From Ophiura sarsii (lineage: Eukaryota > Echinodermata > Ophiuroidea > Amphilepidida > Ophiuridae), in the NCBI GenBank assembly GCA_035610835.1, contig CM069446.1, forward strand, positions 66,325,062-66,389,061: 64,000 nt of DNA, in the 5' to 3' direction. Below the pieces are notes generated by a model that saw nothing but the letters and a program-made list of their open reading frames with translations, had not been told where the DNA came from and did not search any database. Each line of letters starts with the position of its first letter. The first letter of the stretch is position 1. The position numbers and the translations under genes are program-made. Of the stretch, positions 1 through 10,480 are shown one piece after another.

Positions 1-2278
1 TTATTCACAGCTAGTCAGACCCTTTATCCCGCAAATTGCGGTTATCACTCCAGACCCATTCATCCAGATACCTAGGTGGCTCGTTCAGATAGCACACAGT
101 TATGACAGTAATCACACACAAATCAATGATTTCCTATACCTAGTGCGACTTTGCTGTTGTTATGCGCGGTCATTGAAATCGCCATAACTTTAAAAGTATC
201 CATTCGATTTTGTTGAATGAGGTATCAAACTGCGGAGAAGGAATTTGCTCATTTAATGTTTATCTCAGATTTTTGGTACTGGTTATTTATTTTGAATTAG
301 CCAACCTCAAAGCACCTGGTCAGGGACTTTATGTGCTAGGTGTAGATACATAATAATAGCATTTGTGAATTCAAAACACATGAAGCTATCTATTATTATA
401 TTGTGTGTGGGTGTAATAATTTGGTTTAAATTTGTAGAAACGAAAAAGAGAATTGAACAAATGTTGGAATGAGGGTGTTGTGGGTGGGAAAGTTTTGTTG
501 GTTCAGGAACGAGAAAAAAGATACTCGTGGGTGAGGATGGACCGACAGGCCGTGCACTTTTCGACTTGTGTTACTCGTCCCTACAGTGGAAACAATGAAC
601 AGCCCTATACTAGCTTAAACTTAAGGAAATCATTAAGTATGTTTCACATAATTCCAGTTTGTGACACATTTCAAGAGAGAAGAGAATAACATCTTATCTA
701 CTTAAAATATAATGTTTCTTATATTAACTTATACAATCACTCTTGCATAGTTTAGGGGGGGGGGGGGGCGGTATTGATTGTCTAATGTTTGTTGTTAAAA
801 TTCACAGCTTTCTGACTTTTGGGGCGAAGCCACCCTATTAGCATGGATTGCAAAAATGTACACATTTAGGTCTTTCTAGACATAACAGTACCCGCCGTCT
901 GTGCTGGAGTCAAAGCTATATTTGTTTATAGTTGATGATTCAATCAGAGAGATGTTATTATATCCCAACAGAGAGATATAATAGCTTATCTTGTTTGACT
1001 AAGGAGAAATCTTCACTTGTTGTCTAATAAGTGGTGAGTTGTGGATGTGTCATATATACCTAGATTGTTTTTCAGGCGGTATCCCCCTTCCATGCACACA
1101 AATCAACTTTATTGGTTTCCTGTACTATTTTTAGACTGCGGTGTTCTGATTTGTGTTTTTTTGGTTTGAATTATGGAGAATACATACGCCATTTCCCTGG
1201 TATTTTGGTATGAAACAGATGTTTGGTTACAAAACATGCTTTTTTCTCTTGGATCGCCCCCATTCCATTTCAATGGAATTTTTATTATCAGTACATGTTA
1301 TAAATTATACCAATACCATTTCAAGTTTTTGAAAAAACGTCTTTTATTTCATTCTGGTTACTGGTTGCCATGGTAACCAAACAGGGCCTGTGGTTGGCTA
1401 AACAGCGGAACGAACGTAACTCAAGAACTAAATGTCGCACAAGTACCATATTTGGGGAATGGTACGTCACCCAAAAACCATGAAGCCGGATTTTGTTCGC
1501 AATTCGAATTTGTGTGCAATTCTGTCACAATTATGAGAGCGCTATATCGATTTTGACGCATCGGTTAAAACACTCTTCGCGCTAGCATAACAAGTTATAT
1601 AAATTACATTTTCTTCTAATGTTTGTGTTTTTGTTCAAGTTAATCTTGGTTTTGACTACACTCTCATGCTGTATGCGTATTTTCATATTTCAGAGTGGGA
1701 ATCGTCATCTACGCACCGTGGACCAAGGATCAGAAGTATACCAGATGTGTGGAGCTTGATATTTCCATCACAGTTCGAGCCACAAATATTTGTCTGCATC
1801 TCCTGTAAAATTGATCATCTTCGAAATGTTCTATCAGATTATTGTGTTATTATTACTTGCATTTCGTCATAACGGTGTACATGTAAAAGTGACATTTTTT
1901 GGCCAAAATCAGTTATTAGTTATTTATGAAAATACAGGCAAATCCGACACATTTTTAAGCCATTTTTACCAGTCTTGAAATTGGAATCACTTAATTGTTA
2001 TCAAATAATTTAGCATGTTAAAACTGTAATCAAGTTTACAAAATGTGAACACAATTATCCTGCAAAATGACAAAATTGTCACCTACGTTCTCGCATACGT
2101 ATACCCACGGCGATTTGTGATATTGTAATTATACTCAGTGCTCGCAATATCCAACTTCGGATCGCTATCCTCTAATTTCTTACCAGTCAAAGCAGTTATA
2201 GAGAACTGACATTCGTAAATTCAGTCAAGCCGCGGTGGTCTCAAAGTATTTATTTAACTCTCATAGGGCCTTTACGAA
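1..2278. other. gene-poor 5' flank of the LRR-GPCR
   Basis: AT-rich sequence with no recognisable coding region. The short open frames at 453-689, 1173-1376 and 1666-1978 have no domain, no biased codon use and no splice context that I can support. A 14-base G run lies at 755-768 and a consensus X-box at 1364-1377. The last few hundred bases should contain the promoter of the receptor gene, but no convincing TATA box or initiator can be fixed by eye. Confidence 0.6.
1364..1377. promoter_or_regulatory. X-box (RFX-type) motif match
   Basis: The sequence GTTGCCATGGTAAC matches the RFX X-box consensus GTNRCC-N(0-3)-RGYAAC. It lies about 950 bp upstream of the receptor start codon. RFX sites often drive ciliary genes. 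A single match by eye does not show function. Confidence 0.3.
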
Positions 2279-2316
2279 GCCGCTATTGATCACCAAAATT
2301 GGTGATCAATAGCGGC
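2279..2316. promoter_or_regulatory. 18-bp perfect inverted repeat (hairpin) just before the receptor start codon
   Basis: The left arm 2279-2296 and right arm 2299-2316 are exact reverse complements (GCCGCTATTGATCACCAA and TTGGTGATCAATAGCGGC), separated by only two bases. The right arm ends six bases before the ATG at 2323. If transcribed, it would form a very stable stem in the 5' leader close to the initiation codon, able to affect scanning. It could instead be a cruciform or a transposon footprint. Confidence 0.75.
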
Positions 2317-2322
2317 CTGACC

Positions 2323-5300
2323 ATGGCGGCAACGATTCTAAGACTGATGTCGAAAATGTTCCTCATCCTTTTCATAGCAGTATTGCGCTACAATCGTCCT
2401 GTGGCCGCAGCCCAAATTTCAGCGAAGCCCTTGTGGGATTTTGATAGCAACGATACACAACCATGTCTCTTTAAAGAAGGCAATGTCAGCGAAACAGCTG
2501 TTTCCTTATATGGAAGTGCACAAAAGACTTGCAGTATCCAGGTCAATGTGACACTTGAAGCTTACGCTCGTATAGAAATACCTGTCGGATATATTACAGA
2601 CGAAGAATCATTTTTCCTTTACATTGAAAGGCTTGGGAATTTGGCAGAGTGTACAAATAAGTTTGTTGTTTTCAGCCCAACTACTATATTGTGTAGTTCT
2701 ATTCTGCTTAATGGCAGTCTTATCTTGAATCTGCAAGGTAATATCAGTATCTCAGTCACTGGAGTATCAGCATTAGAATCACCGCCTGTGTGCCCTGAAT
2801 CGAATGGTGATATCTTGCCTAGTACAGCAGTAAATCCGACTCCAGATTGCAAAGGATCAGTTAAGGGTTATACTAATCAAATGACGTGTGAGTTTTACTC
2901 TGATGGTAAATGTTACTTAGTTTTCCCAACTAATTGTAACGCTACGCTTGGCGATAGGGAAGTAGCCCTTCAATGTAATGATAGTGGTGTGACCGAGACT
3001 GTAAAATCATTGTTAGTCTACCCAATTGGTGTTTTAGACAGATTATATCTAAGCTATAACACTATAGTGAAACTTGAAGTTAACTCTTTTCAAAGCTTTA
3101 ATGATTTGGGCAAACTATACTTAGATGAAAATTACTTGACCAGACTAGATACAGGAGTATTTTCTGGATTATATATGCTTCGAAGTCTGTACCTTGAAGA
3201 AAATCAATTGGCACAAATTGAAGAAGATGTATTTCAAGGGTTGGTAATGCTAAGTCGTTTGGAACTGAATCACAATAAACTGATCACATTACCTGGAGGT
3301 TTGTTTCGGGGTTTGAGACATTTGGAGAGATTATACTTGGGTAATAACCAATTGGTCACATTGAATGAACGAATATTTTATGGGTTGAGTAGGTTAACTC
3401 ATTTGGAACTGCAGTACAATAACTTGGTGTCATTACCCGGTGGTTTATTTCGGGGATTGGAATCCTTGGAAAGACTAAATTTGGGAAGTAATCAATTGGT
3501 CACTCTTGATGGAAGTACATTCCTTGGGTTAAGGTGGTTGACTAGCTTAGTACTGGAGAACAATAACTTGACAACATTACCCGCAGGGTTGTTCCAGGAA
3601 TTAGAATACTTGGATGGACTGTACTTGGGTTATAATCAATTGGTGTCATTGAATGCAAATATGTTCTATGGATTGAGTTGGTTGACCATTTTGGAACTTC
3701 AGTACAATAACTTAATCACGTTACCAAGTGGCTTGTTGCAGGAATTGAACAATTTGGAAGAACTTGCATTGACTAACAACCAATTGGTTACCTTTAATGA
3801 GAGTGACTTTCAAGGATTGATAAATTTACGAACCTTGTATCTGAATAGAAACAAATTGATATCACTGCCTGGTGGCCTGTTCGGAGGATTAAGCAACTTG
3901 TATGAATTGTACTTGGATGAAAATAAATTAAGCACACTGGAATCTCAATTGTTTAATAATTTGACTAATCTAAGAATCCTTACTGCCTTTCAAAACAGGT
4001 TGGAAGAAATACCCGAGGACGTTTTTAATAGGTTGACCAATCTGCAATATCTTCTTTTGTACAACAACCAATTAGAGCGGTTTGGTGGAAATATATTTAA
4101 GGGTTTGTTTGATTTACAAATACTATATTTACATAATAATAACTTGAGAGAACTTGATGTTAACATATTCAAAGACTTGTTAAATATCAATTTCCTTATC
4201 CTCTCTGATAACAAGTTGATACAATGTCCAGATATCAAACACCTGGATCGCTTACGTTTCTTTAATGTTAGGAACAATCCACTGACAGCAATAACAAGGG
4301 ATACTTTCTCTAATGTCTCTAGATATTTAGAGATGGCTGTTAGTCAGCACGAGATATGCCAGTGTTATACACCTGCTGATGTGAACTGTAACGCTGCAGA
4401 TAAAAGATCACCATATCTTACATGTGATAGGCTGTTATCAGACAGGGCATTGGCGGTCTTGATGTGGCTTATTGGTATCAACGCCCTTGGTGGGAACATA
4501 TTTGTCTTAGTATGGCGGAAGAGAAATACTAAGAAATACAAAGTACAAGATATCCTCCTTAGCAATCTGGCCATGTCTGATTCACTCATGGGCTTTTACA
4601 TGGTGATCGTTGCAAGTGCTGATATCTACTATGGGGAATACTTCCCAATGCAATCTGAATCCTGGCGATCTGGCGTTACTTGTAGAGTAGCAGGATCAAT
4701 ATCTATAGCATCTACCCAATTATCAATTTTCTTTCTGACACTGATTAGCTTTGATCGATTTATCGGTATCAAGTTCCCATACTCTAGTACCAAGTTGGGA
4801 ACACGGTCTACCATTGGGATAGCTGTACTAATATGGATATGTTCCCTAGCATTAGGCATTGTTCCATCTATTTTATCCGGACAGAACTTTAAGTTCTACG
4901 ATAACTCACATGTCTGTATCGATCTACCATTAGCTTTAACCAAAACCTATTCCACTGACAAAATAACTACGAGAATTCACCCTCCAGGAGCAAATTTTTA
5001 TATTAACCGAACCACGTATACCACGGAATTAACAGGTCTTACAAATGGCTTGTACTATTCATCAACACTATTCCTAGGTCTCAACGGCTTATGTTACCTG
5101 ATGATACTTGCATGCTATGTAGAGATATTCAGGGCTGTTACTAAGTCAGCAAAGCAATCAGGACGCACTCCTGATATGGATGAACAGATAAGACTCATCC
5201 GTAAAGTAACCGCTATTGTTGTTACGGATTTCCTGTGCATTTCGCCGATAATTGTTCTTGGAATCCTAGTCCAAACAAGGGTCATTGAACTCCCCCCGTC

Positions 5301-5484
5301 AATATATGCATGGTCAGTGACCGTTGTTTTACCAATAAATTCAGCAATTAACCCATATTTGTACACAATTGCAGAAATCATCTCAAAACGTAGACAAAAA
5401 GATCAAGCAAACCCTAACCCTAACCCCAACTCCAACCCCAACCCCAACCCTAACCCCAACCCTAACCCTAACCCCTTCCCCTAA
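2323..5484 (+). CDS. leucine-rich-repeat G-protein-coupled receptor (relaxin receptor/LGR-like), single exon
   Basis: One open frame of 1053 codons from the ATG at 2323, which has a good Kozak context (ACCATGG). The frame is open 24 bases further up, but only from a TTG. A hydrophobic signal peptide occupies about residues 1-32. Next comes a cysteine- and N-glycosylation-site-rich N-terminal region, then about 18 LRRs of 24 residues (about 230-665; pattern LxxLxLxxNxL). A Cys hinge (CQCY...C) precedes seven membrane segments starting near residue 708. TM2 has NLAMSD, TM3 ends in DRF (about 810, DRY equivalent) and TM7 carries NPYLY (about 1010, NPxxY). These are class A hallmarks, and DRF after TM3 is typical of relaxin-type LGRs. 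I see no LDL-A module. The protein acts at the plasma membrane; its ligand is unknown. Family LGR genes usually have many exons, so the lack of introns suggests a retrocopy or an intronless expansion. The C-terminus is an odd (Asn-Pro)n tail. The family is firm; the subtype is not. Confidence 0.92.
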   Translation: MAATILRLMSKMFLILFIAVLRYNRPVAAAQISAKPLWDFDSNDTQPCLFKEGNVSETAVSLYGSAQKTCSIQVNVTLEAYARIEIPVGYITDEESFFLYIERLGNLAECTNKFVVFSPTTILCSSILLNGSLILNLQGNISISVTGVSALESPPVCPESNGDILPSTAVNPTPDCKGSVKGYTNQMTCEFYSDGKCYLVFPTNCNATLGDREVALQCNDSGVTETVKSLLVYPIGVLDRLYLSYNTIVKLEVNSFQSFNDLGKLYLDENYLTRLDTGVFSGLYMLRSLYLEENQLAQIEEDVFQGLVMLSRLELNHNKLITLPGGLFRGLRHLERLYLGNNQLVTLNERIFYGLSRLTHLELQYNNLVSLPGGLFRGLESLERLNLGSNQLVTLDGSTFLGLRWLTSLVLENNNLTTLPAGLFQELEYLDGLYLGYNQLVSLNANMFYGLSWLTILELQYNNLITLPSGLLQELNNLEELALTNNQLVTFNESDFQGLINLRTLYLNRNKLISLPGGLFGGLSNLYELYLDENKLSTLESQLFNNLTNLRILTAFQNRLEEIPEDVFNRLTNLQYLLLYNNQLERFGGNIFKGLFDLQILYLHNNNLRELDVNIFKDLLNINFLILSDNKLIQCPDIKHLDRLRFFNVRNNPLTAITRDTFSNVSRYLEMAVSQHEICQCYTPADVNCNAADKRSPYLTCDRLLSDRALAVLMWLIGINALGGNIFVLVWRKRNTKKYKVQDILLSNLAMSDSLMGFYMVIVASADIYYGEYFPMQSESWRSGVTCRVAGSISIASTQLSIFFLTLISFDRFIGIKFPYSSTKLGTRSTIGIAVLIWICSLALGIVPSILSGQNFKFYDNSHVCIDLPLALTKTYSTDKITTRIHPPGANFYINRTTYTTELTGLTNGLYYSSTLFLGLNGLCYLMILACYVEIFRAVTKSAKQSGRTPDMDEQIRLIRKVTAIVVTDFLCISPIIVLGILVQTRVIELPPSIYAWSVTVVLPINSAINPYLYTIAEIISKRRQKDQANPNPNPNSNPNPNPNPNPNPNPFP
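5411..5484 (+). repeat. telomere-like CCCTAA/CCCCAA repeat forming the receptor C-terminus
   Basis: About 74 bases of degenerate C-rich hexamers (CCCTAA, CCCCAA) run straight through the end of the reading frame. In frame they encode alternating Asn-Pro up to the stop codon at 5482-5484. TTAGGG is the metazoan telomere repeat, so this is an interstitial telomere-like tract used as coding sequence. Confidence 0.85.
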
Positions 5485-5743
5485 CAGTAATTGAGACAGT
5501 AGCAAGCCGTGAACCACTAATGTACCATTGTAGCACTAATGTGCCTTAATTCTGCAGGATCTTAATGGAATGATACATACTTGTACGTCATATATTTTAA
5601 TTAATTATACGAAATTGGTAGTTTGGAGATTGTGACCAATTTTTATCAAACTATTGTACCAACAATGTATTGAACCAACATGAATGACAAGTCTTCGATT
5701 AATTTGTTTGAACGTAATAATCAGTGTGTCTTTTGATGACCAA

Positions 5744-5907
5744 GACAATCTATGATACCGTTGACCTTTGACCTTCAGACTTCTATGGATGCAATACAAA
5801 ACAATCTATGATAACGTTGACCTTTGACCTTCAGACTTCTATGGATTCAACACAAAACAATCTATGATAACAATGACCTTTGATCTTCAGATTTCTATGG
5901 ATTCATG
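5744..5907. repeat. three tandem ~57-bp repeats carrying DR1-like nuclear-receptor sites
   Basis: Three copies of a unit of about 57 bp begin near 5744, 5801 and 5857. The first two each contain TGACCTTTGACCT (5762-5774, 5818-5830), which is a perfect DR1 arrangement of AGGTCA half-sites read on the minus strand. The third copy (5874-5886) has one half-site mutated. They lie in the 3' flank of the receptor gene. Confidence 0.7.
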
Positions 5908-6825
5908 TTCGTTGATGATGGCAAATATGTTCATCACATTTGAACGTTGTGATCGAAAATAACAAAATAAGCACCTTATATGAGTAGTAGGAGGTGATTG
6001 TGTACGGGTTGTCCTTAAAATGTGCCCTTATTGCATGTCATTGCTTTCATTATATGTGAGATATTCTACAAATGACATTTGATGTTTAAAGTTTGTAATA
6101 CATTTTACCATTGTAAATGCGTCTATTTAACCACAAAGCACTTTCAAATGCTGACCTTTGTTGTATTTGCTTTAGCATTATACAAGAACATGCTTGATAA
6201 AACGTGAGCACTCAGAATGTCAAATCTAGTCAACTTTGGAGGAAGAATGCTTCGAAGTGCCAACAGCAAATTAACTCATGGTGGATTTCTTTTGAACACA
6301 GATGTTTACATTTTACACCATCTGAGATTCGAATTAGCATATCGCAATAACTACTTGTTCTACCCCATTAAAAGCCATATTTTCTGAACGGTAATCTCAC
6401 AAGGAATCCAAATATGCTTTTGGAATTTGCATAGGACCTAATGGTAACATGTTGTGATTAAGAATGTTCAAAGAATATCGATTTTTTTCCTTCTTCATAT
6501 TTTGATTAAAGCTCAATATTTTTTTAAATTCCTATCCCAATCATCATTTTACCGGGAATATTAGTTCCTCATGCAATTTACCCATCAGAACATAATGGTT
6601 GTCAAGGGTAACTTGTTGAAATATACTATATCGGGAAGTAAATGAGCACAAACGTTTACATTTCATATTTATTAGAGTTTACACACATATTTTTTTTGGC
6701 TATTCACCCTATCCTGATTTAAAAGGCATATTTGAATTCCCCTATTTGAGAGCTTTCCAAAAATGTATAATTTTGCTATCATTGGTTGTATATATTTTTT
6801 GGTTATGATCCCATAGCAAAAAATA
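5908..6825. other. intergenic, nothing recognised
   Basis: AT-rich sequence with no long open frame, no tRNA-like structure and no obvious repeat beyond short T and A runs. Confidence 0.6.
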
Positions 6826-7147
6826 ATAGTAGCAGCTAACAAGCCGCTAGTTAGCCGATCGTTAGCTGCAATTGATTTTAAACCTATCAGGAACTAGCGG
6901 CTAGCCGCTCGCTTTCTGCTACTATTAGCAGTATGGTAGCAGCTAGCTGCTAACTTCTTCCTAATAGTAGCAGCTAACTGCTAATAGTAGCAGTTTATAG
7001 TAGCTGCTAATAGTAGCAGAATGATAGCAGCAAACTTAGTCTTCAAAATATACATAGGAGTATGGTAGCAGCTAGCTGCTAATATTAGCAGAATGATAGC
7101 AGCAAACTTATTCTTTGAAATATATGTAACAGCTATATGGTAGCAGA
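6826..7147. repeat. palindromic GTAGCAGCTAGCTGCTA repeat cluster
   Basis: The words TAGCAGC, GCTGCTA and GCTAGC recur many times in both orientations over about 320 bp. Two longer copies (near 6935 and 7060) share a block ending in AGCAGAATGATAGCAGCAAA. The cluster can fold into many alternative hairpins. Part of a foldback or MITE-like element is likely. Confidence 0.65.
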
Positions 7148-7339
7148 TAATTTTGAATTCTTAACCTGCAGCAGCCATATTGGAATTTGCTGCCAACTGA
7201 CATTACAGTACCACCATAGTGAGTATAGGCAATCACCTTTTTCTAGCATCCAAACTCTTAAATTCTTGAAACCTATAGTTTAATTCCAATAGAAATTGGT
7301 TGTTAAATATAGCTGGATGATTAAATATTGATTTGATTG

Positions 7340-7860
7340 GTTGTTTTGGTTTGTTGGCTATTGTTTATTATAGGTGATCGTTTTTGTGATGGTTGAATCA
7401 AATAAGTAAATGTATTTTGTTTGATTTGATTGATTTATTGCTAATAGATTAATTTGATTGATACACTTTATTGACAGGTATTAATGAATTGATGAATGTT
7501 TGATCGGAAGCTCAATATATTGATTTATTGATTTGCTCTGGTGATTAGTTTGTTGTTTCATCATTTATTTTGAATGGCTTTGATTCATTGATTTTTTGAT
7601 TGATACATTAATTGTTTGATCCATTTAAGTGGAAGGTTTATAGATTGATTTATTGATTTGGTCGGGTGATTGGTTCTTTGTTGAATCATTTATTTTAAAT
7701 TGCCTCGATTTATTGATTTTTGAGTGATGTATTAATTGGTTGATCAATTGATTGGCTGTTAATTGATTTTTCATCAATAAAGATGATCGATTGATTTAAA
7801 TGAGTGGTTGATTAGTTTATTTATATATTGATTTGATGATGGTCGATTGATAGCTTATTT
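7340..7860. repeat. low-complexity TTGATT-rich tract
   Basis: Imperfect repetition of TTGATTGAT/TTGATTTATTGATT over about 500 bp. One internal block of roughly 120 bp (7500-7620) is repeated near 7640-7760 (TTGATTTATTGATTTG, then TTGTT, CATTTATTTT and TTGATTCATTGATTTTT variants). No coding potential. Confidence 0.65.
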
Positions 7861-8269
7861 TGGTTTAGTATTAATCTACGTTGTAAATTTGAGTTTTGAT
7901 GATCTTGGGAGGTGTCAAGTATGTAACTGACGAGATTTGGCACCATGATATATTGCAAATTTAACAGTATGCAGTTGAAAACATGTTCAAGAATAAATGG
8001 TTGGGTGATAAACAGAAGGCTCCTTGTTATTTGACTATTTGACGTGGCACTGCATTTCATGAAAGGAATGTTGGTGTTAAGTACTGTATGCAAGACTTAA
8101 GGCCAAGGGACTAACTGCCTAACGGACTAACTGCCTATAGACCGTTTTCCCTTAGTCCAGGAGAGGTGTGTGTCGTGAACACATATTTATAAGGAGATTT
8201 TAAGTACAAAATATATTGCCATCTCTTTACGTGTAACAGGCACAATTTTGAAATACCGCCATGGAAAGA

Positions 8270-8384
8270 TACTGGTATACAATGTAAAAATGATGAAATT
8301 ATGTAATGAATGATATAGTATTATGATATACAATGTACACTGAAAATGTGTAATTAATATATACAATTGATATACAATGTAGAT
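8270..8384. repeat. first part of a dispersed AT-rich repeat interrupted by an insertion
   Basis: This stretch matches 10925-11040 closely (GATATAGTATTATGATATAC and following sequence). The match resumes at 9433-9525, which corresponds to 11037-11131. The copy here was therefore split by the element at 8385-9432. Confidence 0.75.
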
Positions 8385-9432
8385 GGCCACGCGTTTTGAA
8401 CTGGTGGCTTGATATTGGGGAGCTGAGACATTTGTGCGAGATTTTAACCCCAAATTTAAATTTATTTCATCAGGCAGGTACCTACATAGACAAATGACCT
8501 ATCAAATGAAAGCTATTAATGAGTGCTTTAAAATGACATCAACAGTTTGCACATAGGTCTTATAGTTCTTGAGTTATGCTCATTTAAATAACAAAATGAC
8601 AGCGGGGAGCAGGCTTGGGATAAGAAGGCTTGGGATAAGACATTTTGCTTTGAATAAGGGACTACCTATTTAATTCATTTTTTGAGTTATTTTAGTCAAT
8701 GGAAAGTTGTTTGTGGTGTTTTAGATTTATCAAACATACAATTATAAAGCTATATAATGAATTAAAGTTTTTAATTATTTTTAATAACCAGTGCATATGG
8801 CCATGCGTTTTGAACTGGTGGCTTGATATTGGGGAGCTGGGACATTTGTGCGAGATTATCGCCCCAAATGTCAATGTATTTCACAAAGGCAGGTACCTAC
8901 ATGTACATAGACAAATGACCTATCAAATGAAAGCTATTAACGGGTGCTTTAAAATGACATTAACAGTTTGCACAGGTCTTATAGTTCTTGAGTTATGCTC
9001 ATTTAAATAACAAAATGACAGCGGGGGACCGGCTTGGGATAAGACATTAATTTGAACCTCGCACAATTTTAAATGAATAATATGTAGCATAGTAAAAGTA
9101 TATATTCTGAAAGGCCTTCATGTGAGGAGCTCAGAAATGAAGTCCTTTTTGATGTCTAGGGGTAATGCATGTTTTCAAAATGTCAACCTGAATGTTTGCC
9201 ATTTTTTGTGGAAATGTCTTCCTTCTCAGGTGGATATTTTTGTAAGCATTAACCCTACCACAAAAATGACCATACTTTTGAGTTCCTCATGAAATCTCCT
9301 TTAGAAAATGTATACTTTTACTATGGTGGCATATATGGTTAGTGAACAAAATCATTTTGAACCAAAAAACATGCGATTTTGTGAAAATGGCAGAATGTCT
9401 CGAGAAAATCCCCCAGTTCAAAACGAATGGCA
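8385..9432. mobile_element. 1.05-kb non-coding DNA element with imperfect TIRs, 4-bp target duplication AGAT
   Basis: AGAT occurs immediately before (8381-8384) and after (9433-9436) the insert. The related repeat copy at 11031-11050 has a single AGAT in uninterrupted sequence, which acts as an empty site. The ends match as inverted repeats at about 20 of 24 positions around the shared core CGTTTTGAACTGG. The first ~250 bp are repeated in direct orientation at about 8793-9043. No transposase is encoded, so the element is non-autonomous; its superfamily is not resolved. Confidence 0.75.
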
Positions 9433-9525
9433 AGATATGTAATTATAATATACGTGTACATGTACGATAAAAAGAAATATATGTAAATATGCTGGAAAAC
9501 ATATAAAAATGTGTTATAAAATGTC
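9433..9525. repeat. second part of the interrupted AT-rich repeat
   Basis: Continues the repeat that begins at 8270-8384 and corresponds to 11037-11131, including the shared words ATGTAATTATAATATACGTG and ATGTGTTATAAAATGT. Confidence 0.7.
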
Positions 9526-9536
9526 AATGAACTTTG

Positions 9537-10080
9537 TAAAATTCTGCAGTAAGTCCATCACATCCCACACTTTTGTTATTAGACATTTCTTTAAGTGCAG
9601 TTAAACATTCCTCATTGTTAATCATACCTTCATATTTCATTCTATATATTTTCTTCAGATAACTTCGGTACATTAATATTTTTCATAAATTCATTAACAT
9701 CATATATACGGGTTATACTCTTTGTTATGTACATATCTTCCCAAAATCCACCTGCATTTTGATGAGGTCATCATCGTTTGTCATATTTACCCCCTCGCTA
9801 TTTATAGGAGGCTGGTTAATTATTACCTTTTTATTAACATTTCTTTTTTCAAGGTTCATAAAATAGTTGGTACATTTTTCTCCTTCTTCAGACCACTGAG
9901 CCCTACTTCTATTAATTAGCCCTTGCATATGATGATGTAAAGTAGCTCATTCTAACTTAGTCTTTTTGTACTCTTGTAAATATTCAGTGTTATTTAGTTC
10001 TGTTACTATCTTATCGTACACCTTTTTTAGATTTCCTTCTAACATTTTTAACCGTAATTTGTTTTCCTTTGTGCTCCCTT
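9537..10080 (-). pseudogene. decayed L1-type LINE reverse-transcriptase fragment
   Basis: On the minus strand, broken frames give the linker and fingers region of an L1-like ORF2. One piece reads RSRAQWSEEGEKCTNYF at about 9850-9905. Further on comes ECLTALKEM...NNKSVGCDGLTAEF at about 9540-9610, matching the usual KSPGxDGLxxEFY block. In-frame stops and frameshifts lie between the pieces, and no catalytic YADD box is present. This is a dead fragment of a family distinct from the LINE at 11.8-13.8 kb. Confidence 0.7.
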
Positions 10081-10286
10081 TGAAAAATCTATAGAATATT
10101 TTCTACTGTTGATTAATTTGAAGGTGTTTCTCTTGGTGAAAATCTCATAGAGAACGACATAATTTTGTTTATTAAAATCGTGTTTTGAAGGTATTAAACA
10201 ACCTAAGCCTAATTAGACCTTCGCTATCATTTCATAACTATTAAAATCGTGTTTTGAAACAATCTAAGCCCAAATATACCTTACCT
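10081..10286. repeat. start of an AATCGTGTTTTGAAAC repeat array
   Basis: The phrase AAAATCGTGTTTTGAA followed by CCTAAGCC(T/C)AA and TCATTTCATAAC occurs at about 10170, 10240, 10535 and 10725. It gives an irregular tandem family of roughly 70-200 bp units across 10160-10780. The array is interrupted by the insertion at 10287-10480. Confidence 0.6.
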
Positions 10287-10480
10287 AATGGTCCCGTGCT
10301 TCGAAAGAGCATTACCTGAGCGCGTTAAAGGTTAAAGACTCTTTCGTAAAGAGTAGGGGGTCATCCAGGTTTGTATCTGTTCACACACCTAACGGACCCC
10401 AATGGAAATAAGCTTCAATCGACGCTTTCTTAGGCTATCCAGGGTCGTAAGGCCCAACTAAATAATACAAATACAAATAC
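10287..10480 (+). mobile_element. LINE 3'-end or SINE-like insertion with AAATAC tail
   Basis: About 190 bp that interrupt the surrounding repeat units. The insert ends in GGGTCGTAAGGCCCAACTAA followed by a short TAATACAAATACAAATAC tail, as in CR1/L2-type LINE 3' ends and the SINEs that borrow them. A CCTA(T) word on both sides may be the target duplication. Family assignment is tentative. Confidence 0.5.

Noticed and set aside
2299..2322. Receptor start at 2299
   Set aside because: That codon is TTG and lies within the hairpin's right arm; the ATG at 2323 has a consensus Kozak context.
5411..5484. Chromosome end (true telomere)
   Set aside because: Only about 74 bases, degenerate, and followed by ordinary sequence including another 58 kb.
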